A DNA stretch of 33,452 bases, taken from assembly GCA_038230695.1 (NCBI GenBank), contig JBBRMT010000020.1, positions 1-33,452 on the forward strand. The letters are read 5' to 3'. Within the stretch, counting starts at the first letter, position 1. Every line of letters starts with the position of its first letter. The notes under the pieces were generated by a model. That model did not search any database. It saw nothing but the letters and a program-made list of their open reading frames with translations, and was not told the DNA's origin. Source of the stretch: QHBQ01 sp038230695 (GTDB taxonomy: Bacteria > Chloroflexota > Chloroflexia > QHBQ01). Made by a program: the position numbers and the translations under genes. Shown in pieces: positions 1-7,095 of this stretch.

Positions 1-1
1 G

Positions 2-1264
2 ATATACACCATCCAATTGCGCGGCAAGGATGACCCGCTGGCCGTCACCCGCAACTTCTACATCCCCTACCAGCCTGAGAACACCCGCATCTATACCGCT
101 GTGGATACCCTCAGCGAGATGCTGGAAGGCTCAATCTCGCAGATACCAGAAAACTTTGTCGCCTACTCCTGGGCGCACCTGCACCCCGGCTTCTCCCCGC
201 TGCCGTCCAGCACCGATGCCAACAACAACTATGTTGTGCTGGATCGGCTGGGCAGCAACAACAAGCTGACCGGCTATGACAAGCTGACCATCACCGCGCC
301 GCAGGTACACGTTAGCGGCGACAACCTTTACCTCTACGACTCGCGCAGCAAGAAGCGGGTCAGCCTCAAGTTCAATGCTTCGGTAGGGGCGCAACTTATA
401 GCGCCCTCGACTTCGGCCAACAATGCGGCCACCACCGCCAATGGCGACCCCGCGTCGCAGCCGGTCGCCGAGTGGGTGGATGAGACACCTGTGACTATCC
501 ACTGGAGCAAGAGCCTGATCTTCAATGGGCGCGACCTCGACGGCTTCTTCGCCGCCTTCAGCGGATCGCAGGGCGGGCACGACACCCGCTACGCCTATAG
601 TGAAATATCGGTCGCCACCATCGCGCACGACGGTACGATTACACGCAGCACCTACGAAATCCCCATCCGCGTCATGGAAGTGGCGAACGACATTGAACTG
701 ACCGACGCGCTGAAACAGGAAATCGAAACCACTCTGCGCGAGAAGGTAGTGCTACCCTCGAAGCTGGGTCGCCGCCGTGTGCCACCGGAGTATATCCTCG
801 ACTCGCTGGACAAGGATGAACGCGCCCGCCTGGAGCAGGAGGGGATGTCGCCGCAGGAGCTTGCCAATGCGATTGACGCGCAGAACCAGGGCCAGCCGTC
901 GCAACCGCCCGCACCGATCGAATACCTACCCCTAACCTTCGGCGACCGCATTGGCAACGCCCTCGCCGCAATCATGGGCCAGCCCCTTGCGCCGCGCCGT
1001 ATCAAACACAAGCTGACGATGAAGCCCGCGCCGCTCAAGGTCAAGCTCTACGCCTACGTCAACGGCAAGCGTATCACCATCCTGCCCGAAGGCGCAATGC
1101 CCGCGACCACCGCGCCGCTGCCGACCCCGCCACCTGATACGCCGTCGACAACGCCACCCCTGCTATTTGATACTCAACCGACAACGCAACCCCCACCGTC
1201 AACAACGCTGCCCACAGAGCCAACAACGCCGCCCGTGCCGCCAACGCCGCCAACTACCGAGTAG
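2..1264 (+). CDS. Unrecognised protein with Pro/Thr-rich tail, 5' end outside window
   Basis: The reading frame is open to the window edge, so the true start lies upstream; the TTG at 17 is only the first possible start inside. I do not recognise the family. The visible part has no cysteine and no obvious membrane segment. It runs from a mixed, probably beta-rich region (about residues 1-220) through a charged helical stretch (about 225-285) to a short region rich in basic residues, then ends in about 70 residues dominated by Pro and Thr (nt 1095-1261), typical of a disordered tail or wall-spanning linker. It lies 160 bp upstream of the tandem E1-like gene on the same strand, so a functional link is plausible. 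A lantibiotic-dehydratase-like resemblance around the LYLYDSRSKKRV stretch was considered and is too weak to use. Confidence 0.75.
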   Translation: MYTIQLRGKDDPLAVTRNFYIPYQPENTRIYTAVDTLSEMLEGSISQIPENFVAYSWAHLHPGFSPLPSSTDANNNYVVLDRLGSNNKLTGYDKLTITAPQVHVSGDNLYLYDSRSKKRVSLKFNASVGAQLIAPSTSANNAATTANGDPASQPVAEWVDETPVTIHWSKSLIFNGRDLDGFFAAFSGSQGGHDTRYAYSEISVATIAHDGTITRSTYEIPIRVMEVANDIELTDALKQEIETTLREKVVLPSKLGRRRVPPEYILDSLDKDERARLEQEGMSPQELANAIDAQNQGQPSQPPAPIEYLPLTFGDRIGNALAAIMGQPLAPRRIKHKLTMKPAPLKVKLYAYVNGKRITILPEGAMPATTAPLPTPPPDTPSTTPPLLFDTQPTTQPPPSTTLPTEPTTPPVPPTPPTTE

Positions 1265-1353
1265 GCAAAACTCCTCTCCCAGCGGGAAACCCCCTTGTGG
1301 GGTTCCCTGTGGGTAGGTCGGGTGAGGGAGAATCTCGCAGCACTATAATGCTT
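1264..1353 (+). repeat. Palindromic GC-rich repeat (REP-like), copy A
   Basis: The block reads GGCAAAACTCCTCTCCCAG, then an inserted small hairpin (CCCC-TTGT-GGGG), then GGTGAGGGAGAAT and a TATAATGCTT end. It matches, with insertion, the better-preserved copies at 26399-26545. It follows the stop codon of the upstream gene directly. Confidence 0.65.
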
Positions 1354-1383
1354 GTTGCAACAGCCAATCCCGACCAACAACCT

Positions 1384-1422
1384 TAATCTACAATCTACAA
1401 TCTGAAATCTGAAATCTGAGAG
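1384..1422 (+). repeat. Heptamer array 1
   Basis: Tandem 7-bp units CTACAAT (two), CTGAAAT (two) and CTGAGAG abut the start of the E1-like gene at 1425. The last unit, GAGAG, is the only purine-rich stretch at ribosome-binding-site distance. Confidence 0.8.
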
Positions 1423-1424
1423 CT

Positions 1425-2945
1425 ATGACTCGTTACGACCGACAGGAACGCATCAACAACTGGAACCAGCAGAAGCTGCTCGAATCCGAGGTAGTGGTAT
1501 GCGGCGGGGGGCCGCTGGCGCACTTCTTCGTCGCTGCCGCCGCCGCGTTGGGCTTCGGCCACTTGCGTATTGTGGACAACTTCTTCGTCGAACACGCGCA
1601 GGTGGGCGAGTTTCTTGCCGCCGGGCAGCACGATGGTCGCTTCCGCGCTGAACTGCTTGCCGCCGCTGCCGAGCGCATCAACCCCGATGTCGAGGCCGAG
1701 CCGGAAGTGTGGCGGATGGGCAACCGCCGCCACCTCTCGATCATGGGCCAGCCCGACCTGATTATTGACACCTCCAATGACCCGACTAGCGAACTGCTGC
1801 TCTACCGCTACGGCCAGCAGCACGGCATCCCCGTAGTCAACGGCTCGGCCAGACGCTACCATAGCGAGGTCAAGCGGGTGCCAACCGGCCAGATTGTGCG
1901 CGGCGACCTCTCGCCCGACTACGCGGGGCAGCGTGGCGACCCCTTCTCCGCCAGCGTGGCCGCCGCGCTGGTTGCCGACGAGGGGCGCAGTTCGTTGCTC
2001 ACACTCCCTGGCGACCACCCGCTGCGAGTGCCGGGTTACTACCATATGCTCGCCCCTAACTACATTGATGCCAACGATACCCTCACCCCTACCGAGATTG
2101 ACACCGACCACCACGCGCTGGTTGTCGGCGCGGGGGCATTGGGCAACTGGGTCGCGCTGCTGCTGGCGCTGAAGGGGGTGAAGCGCATCACCCTGATGGA
2201 CGACGACGACATCGAGGAGGTCAACCTCAACCGCCAGATCATGTTCACCTTGATAGACGACCCCATCGGCAAGCCGAAGGCCGAGGTGTTGGCCGAGGTG
2301 GTACGGCGCATCAACCCTAGCGTGCAAATCCAGGGTATCAAAGCGCGGTTCGACGGCAGCGACGCTCATGGTGCGGACATCATCTATCGCTGCACCGATA
2401 GCCTGGGTAGCAGCCTGGTCATCAACGATTACGCCCTTGCCCACAAACTGCCGGTCGTCTACATGGGGACAGAGGTTCACTCGGCGCAGTGCTACGCCTT
2501 TGTGCCGGGGCGCAACTATTGCCTCGATTGTCTGCTCAACCTGCGCGACACTCTGATTGCCAACCCCGAAGAGGTGCCGGACGGCTGCCTGGTGCAACCC
2601 AACCCCTCGGTTGTCACTACCAACCTGCTAGCGGCGGGCATCGGCAGCAACTACTACGACGCAATTTACCATCTGGGCGATGCGCCCCGCCCCTTGCCAG
2701 GCAACGTGCTGAAGTACAACCTGCTCGCCCCCAACCGCCTCGTCTACCCCTTCGGTGAAGAGATGCCCGCGCTTGCCCCCGACCGCAAGTGCGTCTGCCA
2801 CGACTGGCTGGCCGCGGCAGGTGGAGTCACTAGCCGTAGCGGGGCTATAATAGCGGCGCAGACATTATCGAAAACAAGGAGCAAGAGCAACGAGGCAAGA
2901 GGCAGTTACACTCAGTCCTCAGCCCTTAGCACTGAATATGCCTAA
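1425..2945 (+). CDS. Tandem E1-like (ThiF/MoeB-fold) protein: degenerate half plus active-looking half
   Basis: Two ThiF-type nucleotide-binding domains are fused. The N-terminal half (about 1-210) begins RYDRQERI and has VVVCGGGPLAHFF at 23-35, but lacks the Arg finger and the later catalytic motifs. The C-terminal half (about 228-465) has VVGAGALG (233-240), acidic residues 259-262, NLNRQ (267-271, Arg finger), K285 in IGKPKAE, CTD at 323-325, and C388 at the position of the transferable cysteine. C366/C369 and C456/C458 form a probable zinc site. Known family members adenylate the C-terminal glycine of ubiquitin-like proteins or sulfur carriers; an inactive-plus-active domain pair resembles eukaryotic E1 architecture. 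The last ~40 residues (467-506) look like translated intergenic DNA. The gene overlaps the next ORF by 8 bp. The fold is secure; the partner is unknown. Confidence 0.88.
   Translation: MTRYDRQERINNWNQQKLLESEVVVCGGGPLAHFFVAAAAALGFGHLRIVDNFFVEHAQVGEFLAAGQHDGRFRAELLAAAAERINPDVEAEPEVWRMGNRRHLSIMGQPDLIIDTSNDPTSELLLYRYGQQHGIPVVNGSARRYHSEVKRVPTGQIVRGDLSPDYAGQRGDPFSASVAAALVADEGRSSLLTLPGDHPLRVPGYYHMLAPNYIDANDTLTPTEIDTDHHALVVGAGALGNWVALLLALKGVKRITLMDDDDIEEVNLNRQIMFTLIDDPIGKPKAEVLAEVVRRINPSVQIQGIKARFDGSDAHGADIIYRCTDSLGSSLVINDYALAHKLPVVYMGTEVHSAQCYAFVPGRNYCLDCLLNLRDTLIANPEEVPDGCLVQPNPSVVTTNLLAAGIGSNYYDAIYHLGDAPRPLPGNVLKYNLLAPNRLVYPFGEEMPALAPDRKCVCHDWLAAAGGVTSRSGAIIAAQTLSKTRSKSNEARGSYTQSSALSTEYA
2909..2937 (+). 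repeat. Heptamer array 2, inside the E1-like C-terminus
   Basis: Units CTCAGTC, CTCAGCC, CTTAGCA and CTGAATA in 7-bp phase encode the last residues of the E1-like protein and run directly into the ATG of the next ORF at 2938. Confidence 0.75.
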
Positions 2946-3456
2946 CAATCTTTCCATCATCCGCGATCTGGGCCGAGCCCGCCGCGATCGCCAGATTGAT
3001 CAGGGGCCAGTTTCCGACTTCGAGCCGATCGAGGTAGGCGACTTTGTGTTGAGCAGCTATCTCAGCGAAGCGTTGCCCCCCTTTCTACAACCTCGTCTCG
3101 ATAATGTGCGCGGCGGCGCGTCGGGTTCCCGCGAGTTGCAATCGCTGCTGCTTACCACCCGCATCCATGCCAGCGCGGTTGGCAGCATCAAGACGCAGAT
3201 TGAGAAGCTGGCCGCCGATGTAACCGTGCCGAGCGCTGACCTGGCCCGCCGTGCCGCCGCTGCCTGGTACGATCAGCTCGACCCCCAGGTGCAGAGCGGG
3301 CTGCGCCGCCGCTTCATCAACGACATAATCCACCTCGGCGCACGTCTCGGCCTCGCTCCTATCATTAGCAACCGCGCCCCTTCTAATGTGGCAGAAGGTG
3401 GCGGTAACGGCCTCACCCACCTGCTTGATCGCCTGATGCTGCGGATTCGCGGTTGA
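2938..3456 (+). CDS. Unrecognised 172-aa protein ending in LRIRG
   Basis: The ATG lies inside the end of the E1-like gene (8-bp ATGCCTAA overlap) with no clear Shine-Dalgarno, which suggests translational coupling. The family is not recognised. The protein has no cysteine, so it is not an E2-type enzyme. It reads as mostly helical: an Arg-rich N-terminus (DLGRARRDRQ), a central amphipathic region around residues 65-130, a Gly/Asn stretch (GGGNG) near 155, and a C-terminus LLDRLMLRIRG. The terminal LRIRG recalls the exposed tail of ubiquitin-like proteins (ubiquitin itself ends LRLRGG). The body has no visible beta-grasp pattern, so this is only a suggestion. The close coupling to the E1-like gene makes it a candidate substrate or partner. 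Confidence 0.72.
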   Translation: MPNNLSIIRDLGRARRDRQIDQGPVSDFEPIEVGDFVLSSYLSEALPPFLQPRLDNVRGGASGSRELQSLLLTTRIHASAVGSIKTQIEKLAADVTVPSADLARRAAAAWYDQLDPQVQSGLRRRFINDIIHLGARLGLAPIISNRAPSNVAEGGGNGLTHLLDRLMLRIRG

Positions 3457-3477
3457 ATGCCGTAAACTAAGCTGAGA

Positions 3478-3537
3478 TAATCCCTCCCCCAAAGGGGGAG
3501 GCAAGGAGGGGGAGTACGGCGCATCAGAACTTATCCG
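3478..3537 (+). repeat. Palindromic GC-rich repeat, copy B
   Basis: CCCTCCCCC-AAA-GGGGGAGG forms a tight hairpin, followed by AAGGAGGGGGAGTACGGCGC. It is a shortened member of the family seen at 1264 and 26399, just downstream of the 172-aa ORF, where it may also act as a transcript end. Confidence 0.6.
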
Positions 3538-3556
3538 CGAGCTACTCAAGCAGGGC

Positions 3557-3591
3557 AAAAAGCGAACCGACAGCCGTGATTGGCTGTCGGT
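3557..3591 (-). terminator. Terminator of tRNA-Gly
   Basis: A perfect 10-bp stem ACCGACAGCC / GGCTGTCGGT (3566-3575 and 3582-3591) with a 6-nt loop. Read on the minus strand it is followed by TCGCTTTTT, so it fits a rho-independent terminator just after the tRNA. Confidence 0.75.
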
Positions 3592-3603
3592 ATTGTCATA
3601 TAG

Positions 3604-3678
3604 TGGAGCGGGCGATGGGGCTCGAACCCACGACAGCCTGCTTGGGAAGCAGGTACTCTACCACTGAGTTACACCCGC
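3604..3678 (-). tRNA. tRNA-Gly (anticodon CCC)
   Basis: Read on the minus strand, the acceptor stem GCGGGTG pairs with CGCCCGC. The anticodon loop is TTCCCAA (anticodon CCC) on a CCTGC/GCAGG stem, and the T arm is GTGGG-TTCGAGC-CCCAT. The discriminator base is T and the CCA end is encoded in the DNA (3604-3606). It decodes GGG. All arms are intact. It has its own promoter and terminator. Confidence 0.96.
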
Positions 3679-3688
3679 GTGCTAAATT

Positions 3689-3717
3689 ATTATAGCATAG
3701 CGGCACATATTTTGCAA
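3689..3717 (-). promoter_or_regulatory. Promoter of tRNA-Gly
   Basis: On the minus strand, TTGCAA (3712-3717), a 17-bp spacer and TATAAT (3689-3694) preceded by TGC. The start would fall about 5 nt before the mature tRNA. The -35 box lies 4 bp from the -35 box of the divergent ABC gene promoter. Confidence 0.85.
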
Positions 3718-3721
3718 GCCC

Positions 3722-3750
3722 TTGACAAATCCCCAGCACGGTGCTATCAT
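3722..3750 (+). promoter_or_regulatory. Promoter of the ABC ATPase gene
   Basis: A consensus TTGACA (3722-3727), a 17-bp spacer and TATCAT (3745-3750) with an upstream TGC. The implied leader is about 170 nt. Confidence 0.85.
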
Positions 3751-3927
3751 CCAGGCGCCGAATTAATTAGCCACCCCAGATACAAGAAGCGGTTTTGGCT
3801 CTAAGCCCGCCACCTCAACTGCCGCGGTGTGTGACCGAAAAGTTCTGTTCTTGTAAGCAAGGTAAGCGGAGTAGCACGGCCGATGTTGCCGTGTGCGGAG
3901 GCTATTCCACAGAAAGGTAATAGTCCC

Positions 3928-5109
3928 ATGGCTGGCGTGACCTTTGAACACGTAGTCAAGAAGTATGGCAACAACGTAATCGCCGTCAACGACCTCAACA
4001 TTGAGATCCGCGACCAGGAGTTTCTCGTGCTGGTAGGGCCGTCGGGCTGCGGCAAGACCACCGCCCTACGCATGATTGCTGGGCTGGAGGAGATCACCGG
4101 CGGCATCATGCGGATTGGCGATCGCATCGTCAACGATGTTGCGCCCAAAGACCGCGACATTGCGATGGTGTTCCAGAGCTACGCTCTGTACCCGCATATG
4201 ACTGTATTCGATAACATGGCCTTCGGCCTCAAGCTGCGCCATGTGCCGAAGGCGGACATTCAACGCCGCGTGGAGGATGCCGCCAACCAGCTTGGCCTCA
4301 AGCCCTACCTGGCCCGCAAGCCGCGTGAGCTATCCGGCGGCCAGCGCCAGCGCGTCGCCCTCGGTCGCGCCATCGTGCGCGAGCCGCAGGTCTTTCTGAT
4401 GGACGAGCCGCTCTCCAACCTCGATGCCAAGCTGCGCGTGGCAACCCGCGCCGAACTGAGTAAGCTGCACCAACGCCTGCGTACCACCACCATCTACGTC
4501 ACCCACGATCAGGTGGAGGCGATGACTATGGGCGACCGCATTGCGGTGATGCGCGACGGCATCTTGCAGCAACTTGACACCCCCCAACGCCTGTACGCCA
4601 TCCCCGACAACAAGTTCGTGGCTGGCTTCATCGGCAGCCCCTCGATGAACTTCCTCAACGTCACTATCTCCACCGAGGGCGGCGTTGCCTACTTCAACGC
4701 CATGAATGTACACCTGCGCGTGCCGGAGCGTTACGTTGCGGCAGTTACCCCCTACAATGGGCAGCAGGTGGCGCTCGGCCTTCGCCCTGAGAATATGCAC
4801 GATGCCCAGTTCGTCAGCGATCAGTTGTCCGACAGCTCGGTGGTAACCAGCGTCGAGGTGGTTGAGCCAATGGGTAGCGAGGTGTACGTCTATTGCAACA
4901 CTGGCGACCAGGCCCTGGTCGCCCGCCTCGACAACCGCAGCTTGCTCAAGCCGGGTGACAAGCTGACCCTGTACTTCGATATGTCCAAGATGCACGCCTT
5001 TGACCCCACTACCGAACTCAATCTGTTGCGCGGTGATGCAGCGGTAGAGCGCGAGAAGGCTGAGATGCTCAAGCCGGAAGAAGCGGCGGCGATGGCGGGT
5101 TCGCACTAA
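3928..5109 (+). CDS. MalK/UgpC/MsmK-type sugar ABC transporter ATPase (orphan)
   Basis: A 393-aa CUT1-type import ATPase. Walker A GPSGCGKTT is at 37-45, Q-loop Q83, signature LSGGQ 135-139, Walker B FLMDE 156-160, and H-loop H193 in VTHDQVEAMT. A C-terminal TOBE/OB regulatory region (about 240-370) is typical of MalK-like proteins. I chose the ATG at 3928, preceded by AGAAAGG and starting MAGVTFEHVVKKYG, rather than the in-frame ATG at 3883, because family members begin here. No permease or binding-protein gene is adjacent. Such orphan ATPases (MsmX/MsmK in Firmicutes) are known to energise several sugar importers; that this one does is inference. It stands alone between its own promoter and a hairpin. 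Confidence 0.94.
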   Translation: MAGVTFEHVVKKYGNNVIAVNDLNIEIRDQEFLVLVGPSGCGKTTALRMIAGLEEITGGIMRIGDRIVNDVAPKDRDIAMVFQSYALYPHMTVFDNMAFGLKLRHVPKADIQRRVEDAANQLGLKPYLARKPRELSGGQRQRVALGRAIVREPQVFLMDEPLSNLDAKLRVATRAELSKLHQRLRTTTIYVTHDQVEAMTMGDRIAVMRDGILQQLDTPQRLYAIPDNKFVAGFIGSPSMNFLNVTISTEGGVAYFNAMNVHLRVPERYVAAVTPYNGQQVALGLRPENMHDAQFVSDQLSDSSVVTSVEVVEPMGSEVYVYCNTGDQALVARLDNRSLLKPGDKLTLYFDMSKMHAFDPTTELNLLRGDAAVEREKAEMLKPEEAAAMAGSH

Positions 5110-5129
5110 ACCCCGTTCATGCGTTCCAG

Positions 5130-5160
5130 AGCGCGTAGCCTTTAGTTGGCTACGCGCTTT
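5130..5160 (+). terminator. Hairpin terminator after ABC gene
   Basis: An 11-bp perfect stem AGCGCGTAGCC / GGCTACGCGCT with a 7-nt loop, followed by only a short T run. It ends the monocistronic ABC transcript and its 3' edge touches the next promoter. Confidence 0.65.
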
Positions 5161-5187
5161 GCTATATCCGCCGATCTGTAGTATAGT
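5159..5187 (+). promoter_or_regulatory. Promoter giving a probably leaderless mRNA
   Basis: TTGCTA (5159-5164), a 17-bp spacer and TATAGT (5182-5187). The expected start is about 7 nt downstream, on or next to the GTG start codon at 5194, so little or no 5' leader remains. There is no Shine-Dalgarno. Confidence 0.65.
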
Positions 5188-5193
5188 GGCAAT

Positions 5194-5934
5194 GTGAATC
5201 AAACCTGCTACAGACATCCCGTTATCCTTGCCGCTGCCACTTGCGGCGATTGCGGGCAGCCCATCTGCGCTTCCTGCATCGAACGCTGGCGCGGCGCGGT
5301 ATACTGTCTGGCTGATTACGCCACTATCAGGCATGGGTCGGGCCGGACGCAATCTCGCCCCTTGCCCAACTATCGCGCTGTCACCCCGCAGGGTGTGCCA
5401 ATCGCTACTTATCGGAGCGCGATCCCGGCTGCGCCAACCCTTCCACCTGCCCAGCCACCCCAATCTCGCCAGCTTGCCCCGCTTACTAACGCCGCAAGCC
5501 TGACGGATCAGCCGTCACGCCATCTTCCGCGCTTCCATTCGCTGATCTGGTCAACCCTCGGTCTGGTTGCCAGCACCGCCGAGTTGGTATCCAGTCTTTT
5601 GTTCTATCGCCTGCTCAATGGGTTCGATCAGCTACGCAACTCACACGCCAACTCCTACCTGATGCGGACGACGCTATATCAGCCGTTCATCCTTATCGTC
5701 CTTATCTGCCTCACCATTCTATATAACATCGCGATTACACTTATGCAGTGGCAAGCCGACCAGCCGCATACCACCCTGCGTGTTCGCCGACCCGCACGAC
5801 GGATCAACTCTCCCTTGCTTGCCTATTTGTTCGGCGGCTTTGCCGTTGCCGCTGGTATCTTCGCCATCGTTACACTGCTCATCTTCATCGCTAACCTGTC
5901 GGCCATTCCCGAAGGGCTGCAATGCTGTGGCTAG
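5194..5934 (+). CDS. B-box zinc-finger membrane protein
   Basis: 246 aa. The first 40 residues form a B-box-like zinc motif: C5, H8, C17, C20, C25, C28 and C38 in the order CYRHP...CGDCGQPICASC...YC. A Pro-rich linker (about 60-110) follows, then three hydrophobic segments: about 117-140 (IWSTLGLVASTAELVSSLLF), 158-182 and 206-235. Proteins with an N-terminal B-box and membrane helices are found in various bacteria without a known biochemical role; the zinc motif probably mediates protein contacts in the cytoplasm. The GTG start at 5194 is supported by the promoter placement. The function is not known. Confidence 0.82.
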   Translation: MNQTCYRHPVILAAATCGDCGQPICASCIERWRGAVYCLADYATIRHGSGRTQSRPLPNYRAVTPQGVPIATYRSAIPAAPTLPPAQPPQSRQLAPLTNAASLTDQPSRHLPRFHSLIWSTLGLVASTAELVSSLLFYRLLNGFDQLRNSHANSYLMRTTLYQPFILIVLICLTILYNIAITLMQWQADQPHTTLRVRRPARRINSPLLAYLFGGFAVAAGIFAIVTLLIFIANLSAIPEGLQCCG

Positions 5935-5952
5935 CTTTAATAGATAATCATT

Positions 5953-5987
5953 CCCCATTCATCACCAATCACTAATCACTAATCACT
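5953..5987 (+). repeat. Heptamer array 3
   Basis: Three exact AATCACT units preceded by the variants CATCACC and CCCCATT in 7-bp phase, between the B-box gene and the HD gene promoter. Confidence 0.8.
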
Positions 5988-5998
5988 CCCCGGTCGCG

Positions 5999-6027
5999 TT
6001 GCCTTTTCCCCCACTTGCCGTTATAAT
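5999..6027 (+). promoter_or_regulatory. Promoter of the HD-domain gene
   Basis: TTGCCT (5999-6004), a 17-bp spacer and TATAAT (6022-6027), leaving a leader of about 35 nt with an AGCGGAGGA ribosome-binding site before the ATG at 6070. Confidence 0.8.
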
Positions 6028-6069
6028 AATCTTGCAGGCTGCGTAGACGAGAGCGGAGGAAACAAAGGG

Positions 6070-7017
6070 ATGGAAGATGGTGTCAATATAGCGAGGACCG
6101 CAAGCGCCAGCCCGCAGGATCGGGAGCAGGCGCAGAAGAACGCCGCGCTGCTGGTGGGCGCGATGGAGCCGCTCAAGTCGGTGCCAGCCCCTGCCGCTAC
6201 GTCGGAAATGGGCGCGAATGCTGAGGACGCAACCGGCATCGCGGGCGAGTCGGCGCGGAGTGGCACCCAGGTGGGAGAGATTGGCGGGCCGGAGATGGTG
6301 TTCCGTCAGGATGTTGCCAGCCCCTCGGCTACCATCATGGTCACGGCCCAGCAGGTCAAGGATCATCCCCAGGTCAAGGTCTTCATCCAACAGGCCAACG
6401 ACTTCCTCGGCGTGATGGGCTACACCGAACACGGCCTGCGTCACGCCTCGCTGGTGGGCAGCATCGCCCACAACATCTTGCAGCGGCTGAATTACAGCGA
6501 ACGCGATTGCGAGATCGCCTACATTGCTGGCTACCTACACGATATTGGCAACGTCATCAACCGCCACTGGCACGCCCAGAACGGCGCATTGCTGGCCTAT
6601 AGCATCCTCAGCGAACTGGCGATGCAGCCGGAGGAAGTCGCCCTGGTTATAGGCGCGATCGGCAATCACGACGAGAGCGATGGCGTGCCGGTCAGCCCCA
6701 TCAGCGCCGCCCTGATCATCGCCGACAAGTCGGACGTGCATCGCAGCCGCGTACGCTCCAACGACCCGCTAAAATGGGACATCCACGATCGGGTCAACTG
6801 GGCGACCACCCGCAGCTTCGTGCGCGTAGACGACGAGAACAAGCGCATCAGCCTGGAGGTGCAGATTGACACCAGCATCGCCCACGTTATGGAATACTTC
6901 GAGATCTTCCTGTCGCGGATGCTGGTTAGCCGCCGCGCCGCGCAACTGCTCGGCTGCGAGTATCACCTGATTATCAACGAGACACAGCTTATGTTAGTGC
7001 TGAGGTTTGAGTGCTGA
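6070..7017 (+). CDS. HD-domain phosphohydrolase-like protein
   Basis: 315 aa. Residues 1-95 are Ala/Gly/Ser-rich and probably disordered. The HD domain follows: H125 in EHGLRHAS, the H157-D158 pair in YLHDIGN, H168, H200-D201 in GNHDESDG, and D219 in IADKSDVHRSRVR, a complete set of metal-binding residues. The C-terminal ~90 residues form an extra domain. HD proteins of this size hydrolyse nucleotides or other phosphoesters; the substrate cannot be read from sequence. The ATG at 6070 has a good ribosome-binding site and promoter. The last nine residues (after INETQ) are encoded partly by a heptamer array, so the natural end may have shifted. It is followed by rodA at 78 bp. Confidence 0.88.
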   Translation: MEDGVNIARTASASPQDREQAQKNAALLVGAMEPLKSVPAPAATSEMGANAEDATGIAGESARSGTQVGEIGGPEMVFRQDVASPSATIMVTAQQVKDHPQVKVFIQQANDFLGVMGYTEHGLRHASLVGSIAHNILQRLNYSERDCEIAYIAGYLHDIGNVINRHWHAQNGALLAYSILSELAMQPEEVALVIGAIGNHDESDGVPVSPISAALIIADKSDVHRSRVRSNDPLKWDIHDRVNWATTRSFVRVDDENKRISLEVQIDTSIAHVMEYFEIFLSRMLVSRRAAQLLGCEYHLIINETQLMLVLRFEC

Positions 7018-7082
7018 GTGCTGAGTGACCTGCTGGTATTGTAAGCATTTACTCAAACCTCAAACCCCAAACCTCAGCACTT
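6995..7082. repeat. Heptamer arrays 4a/4b forming an inverted pair
   Basis: Left array (6995-7029): GAGTGCT units with a GAGGTTT variant. Right array (7051-7082): CTCAAAC, CCCAAAC and CTCAGCA units. The two are partly complementary (GTGCTGAGGTTTGAG against CTCAAACCTCAGCAC), so the RNA could fold into a stem just ahead of the rodA ribosome-binding site. Confidence 0.75.
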
Positions 7083-7095
7083 GCCGGAGGCGTAA

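Noticed and set aside
2..1264. Lantibiotic dehydratase-like assignment of the first protein
   Set aside because: Only one short stretch (LYLYDSRSKKRV) is reminiscent, the rest does not follow, and the Pro/Thr tail is foreign to that family.
1395..2597. Long minus-strand ORF of 400 codons opposite the E1-like gene
   Set aside because: The plus-strand protein has clear conserved motifs; the antisense frame is the usual by-product of GC-rich codon use and has no domain.
2823..2851. Internal promoter for the 172-aa gene at TATAAT 2846-2851
   Set aside because: The -10 box is good but no acceptable -35 is present at 16-18 bp; kept only as a note in the finding on the E1-like tail.
4330..5463. 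Minus-strand ORF of 377 codons opposite the ABC ATPase gene
   Set aside because: It runs through the hairpin and the B-box gene start and shows no protein motif; it is a shadow of the plus-strand genes.
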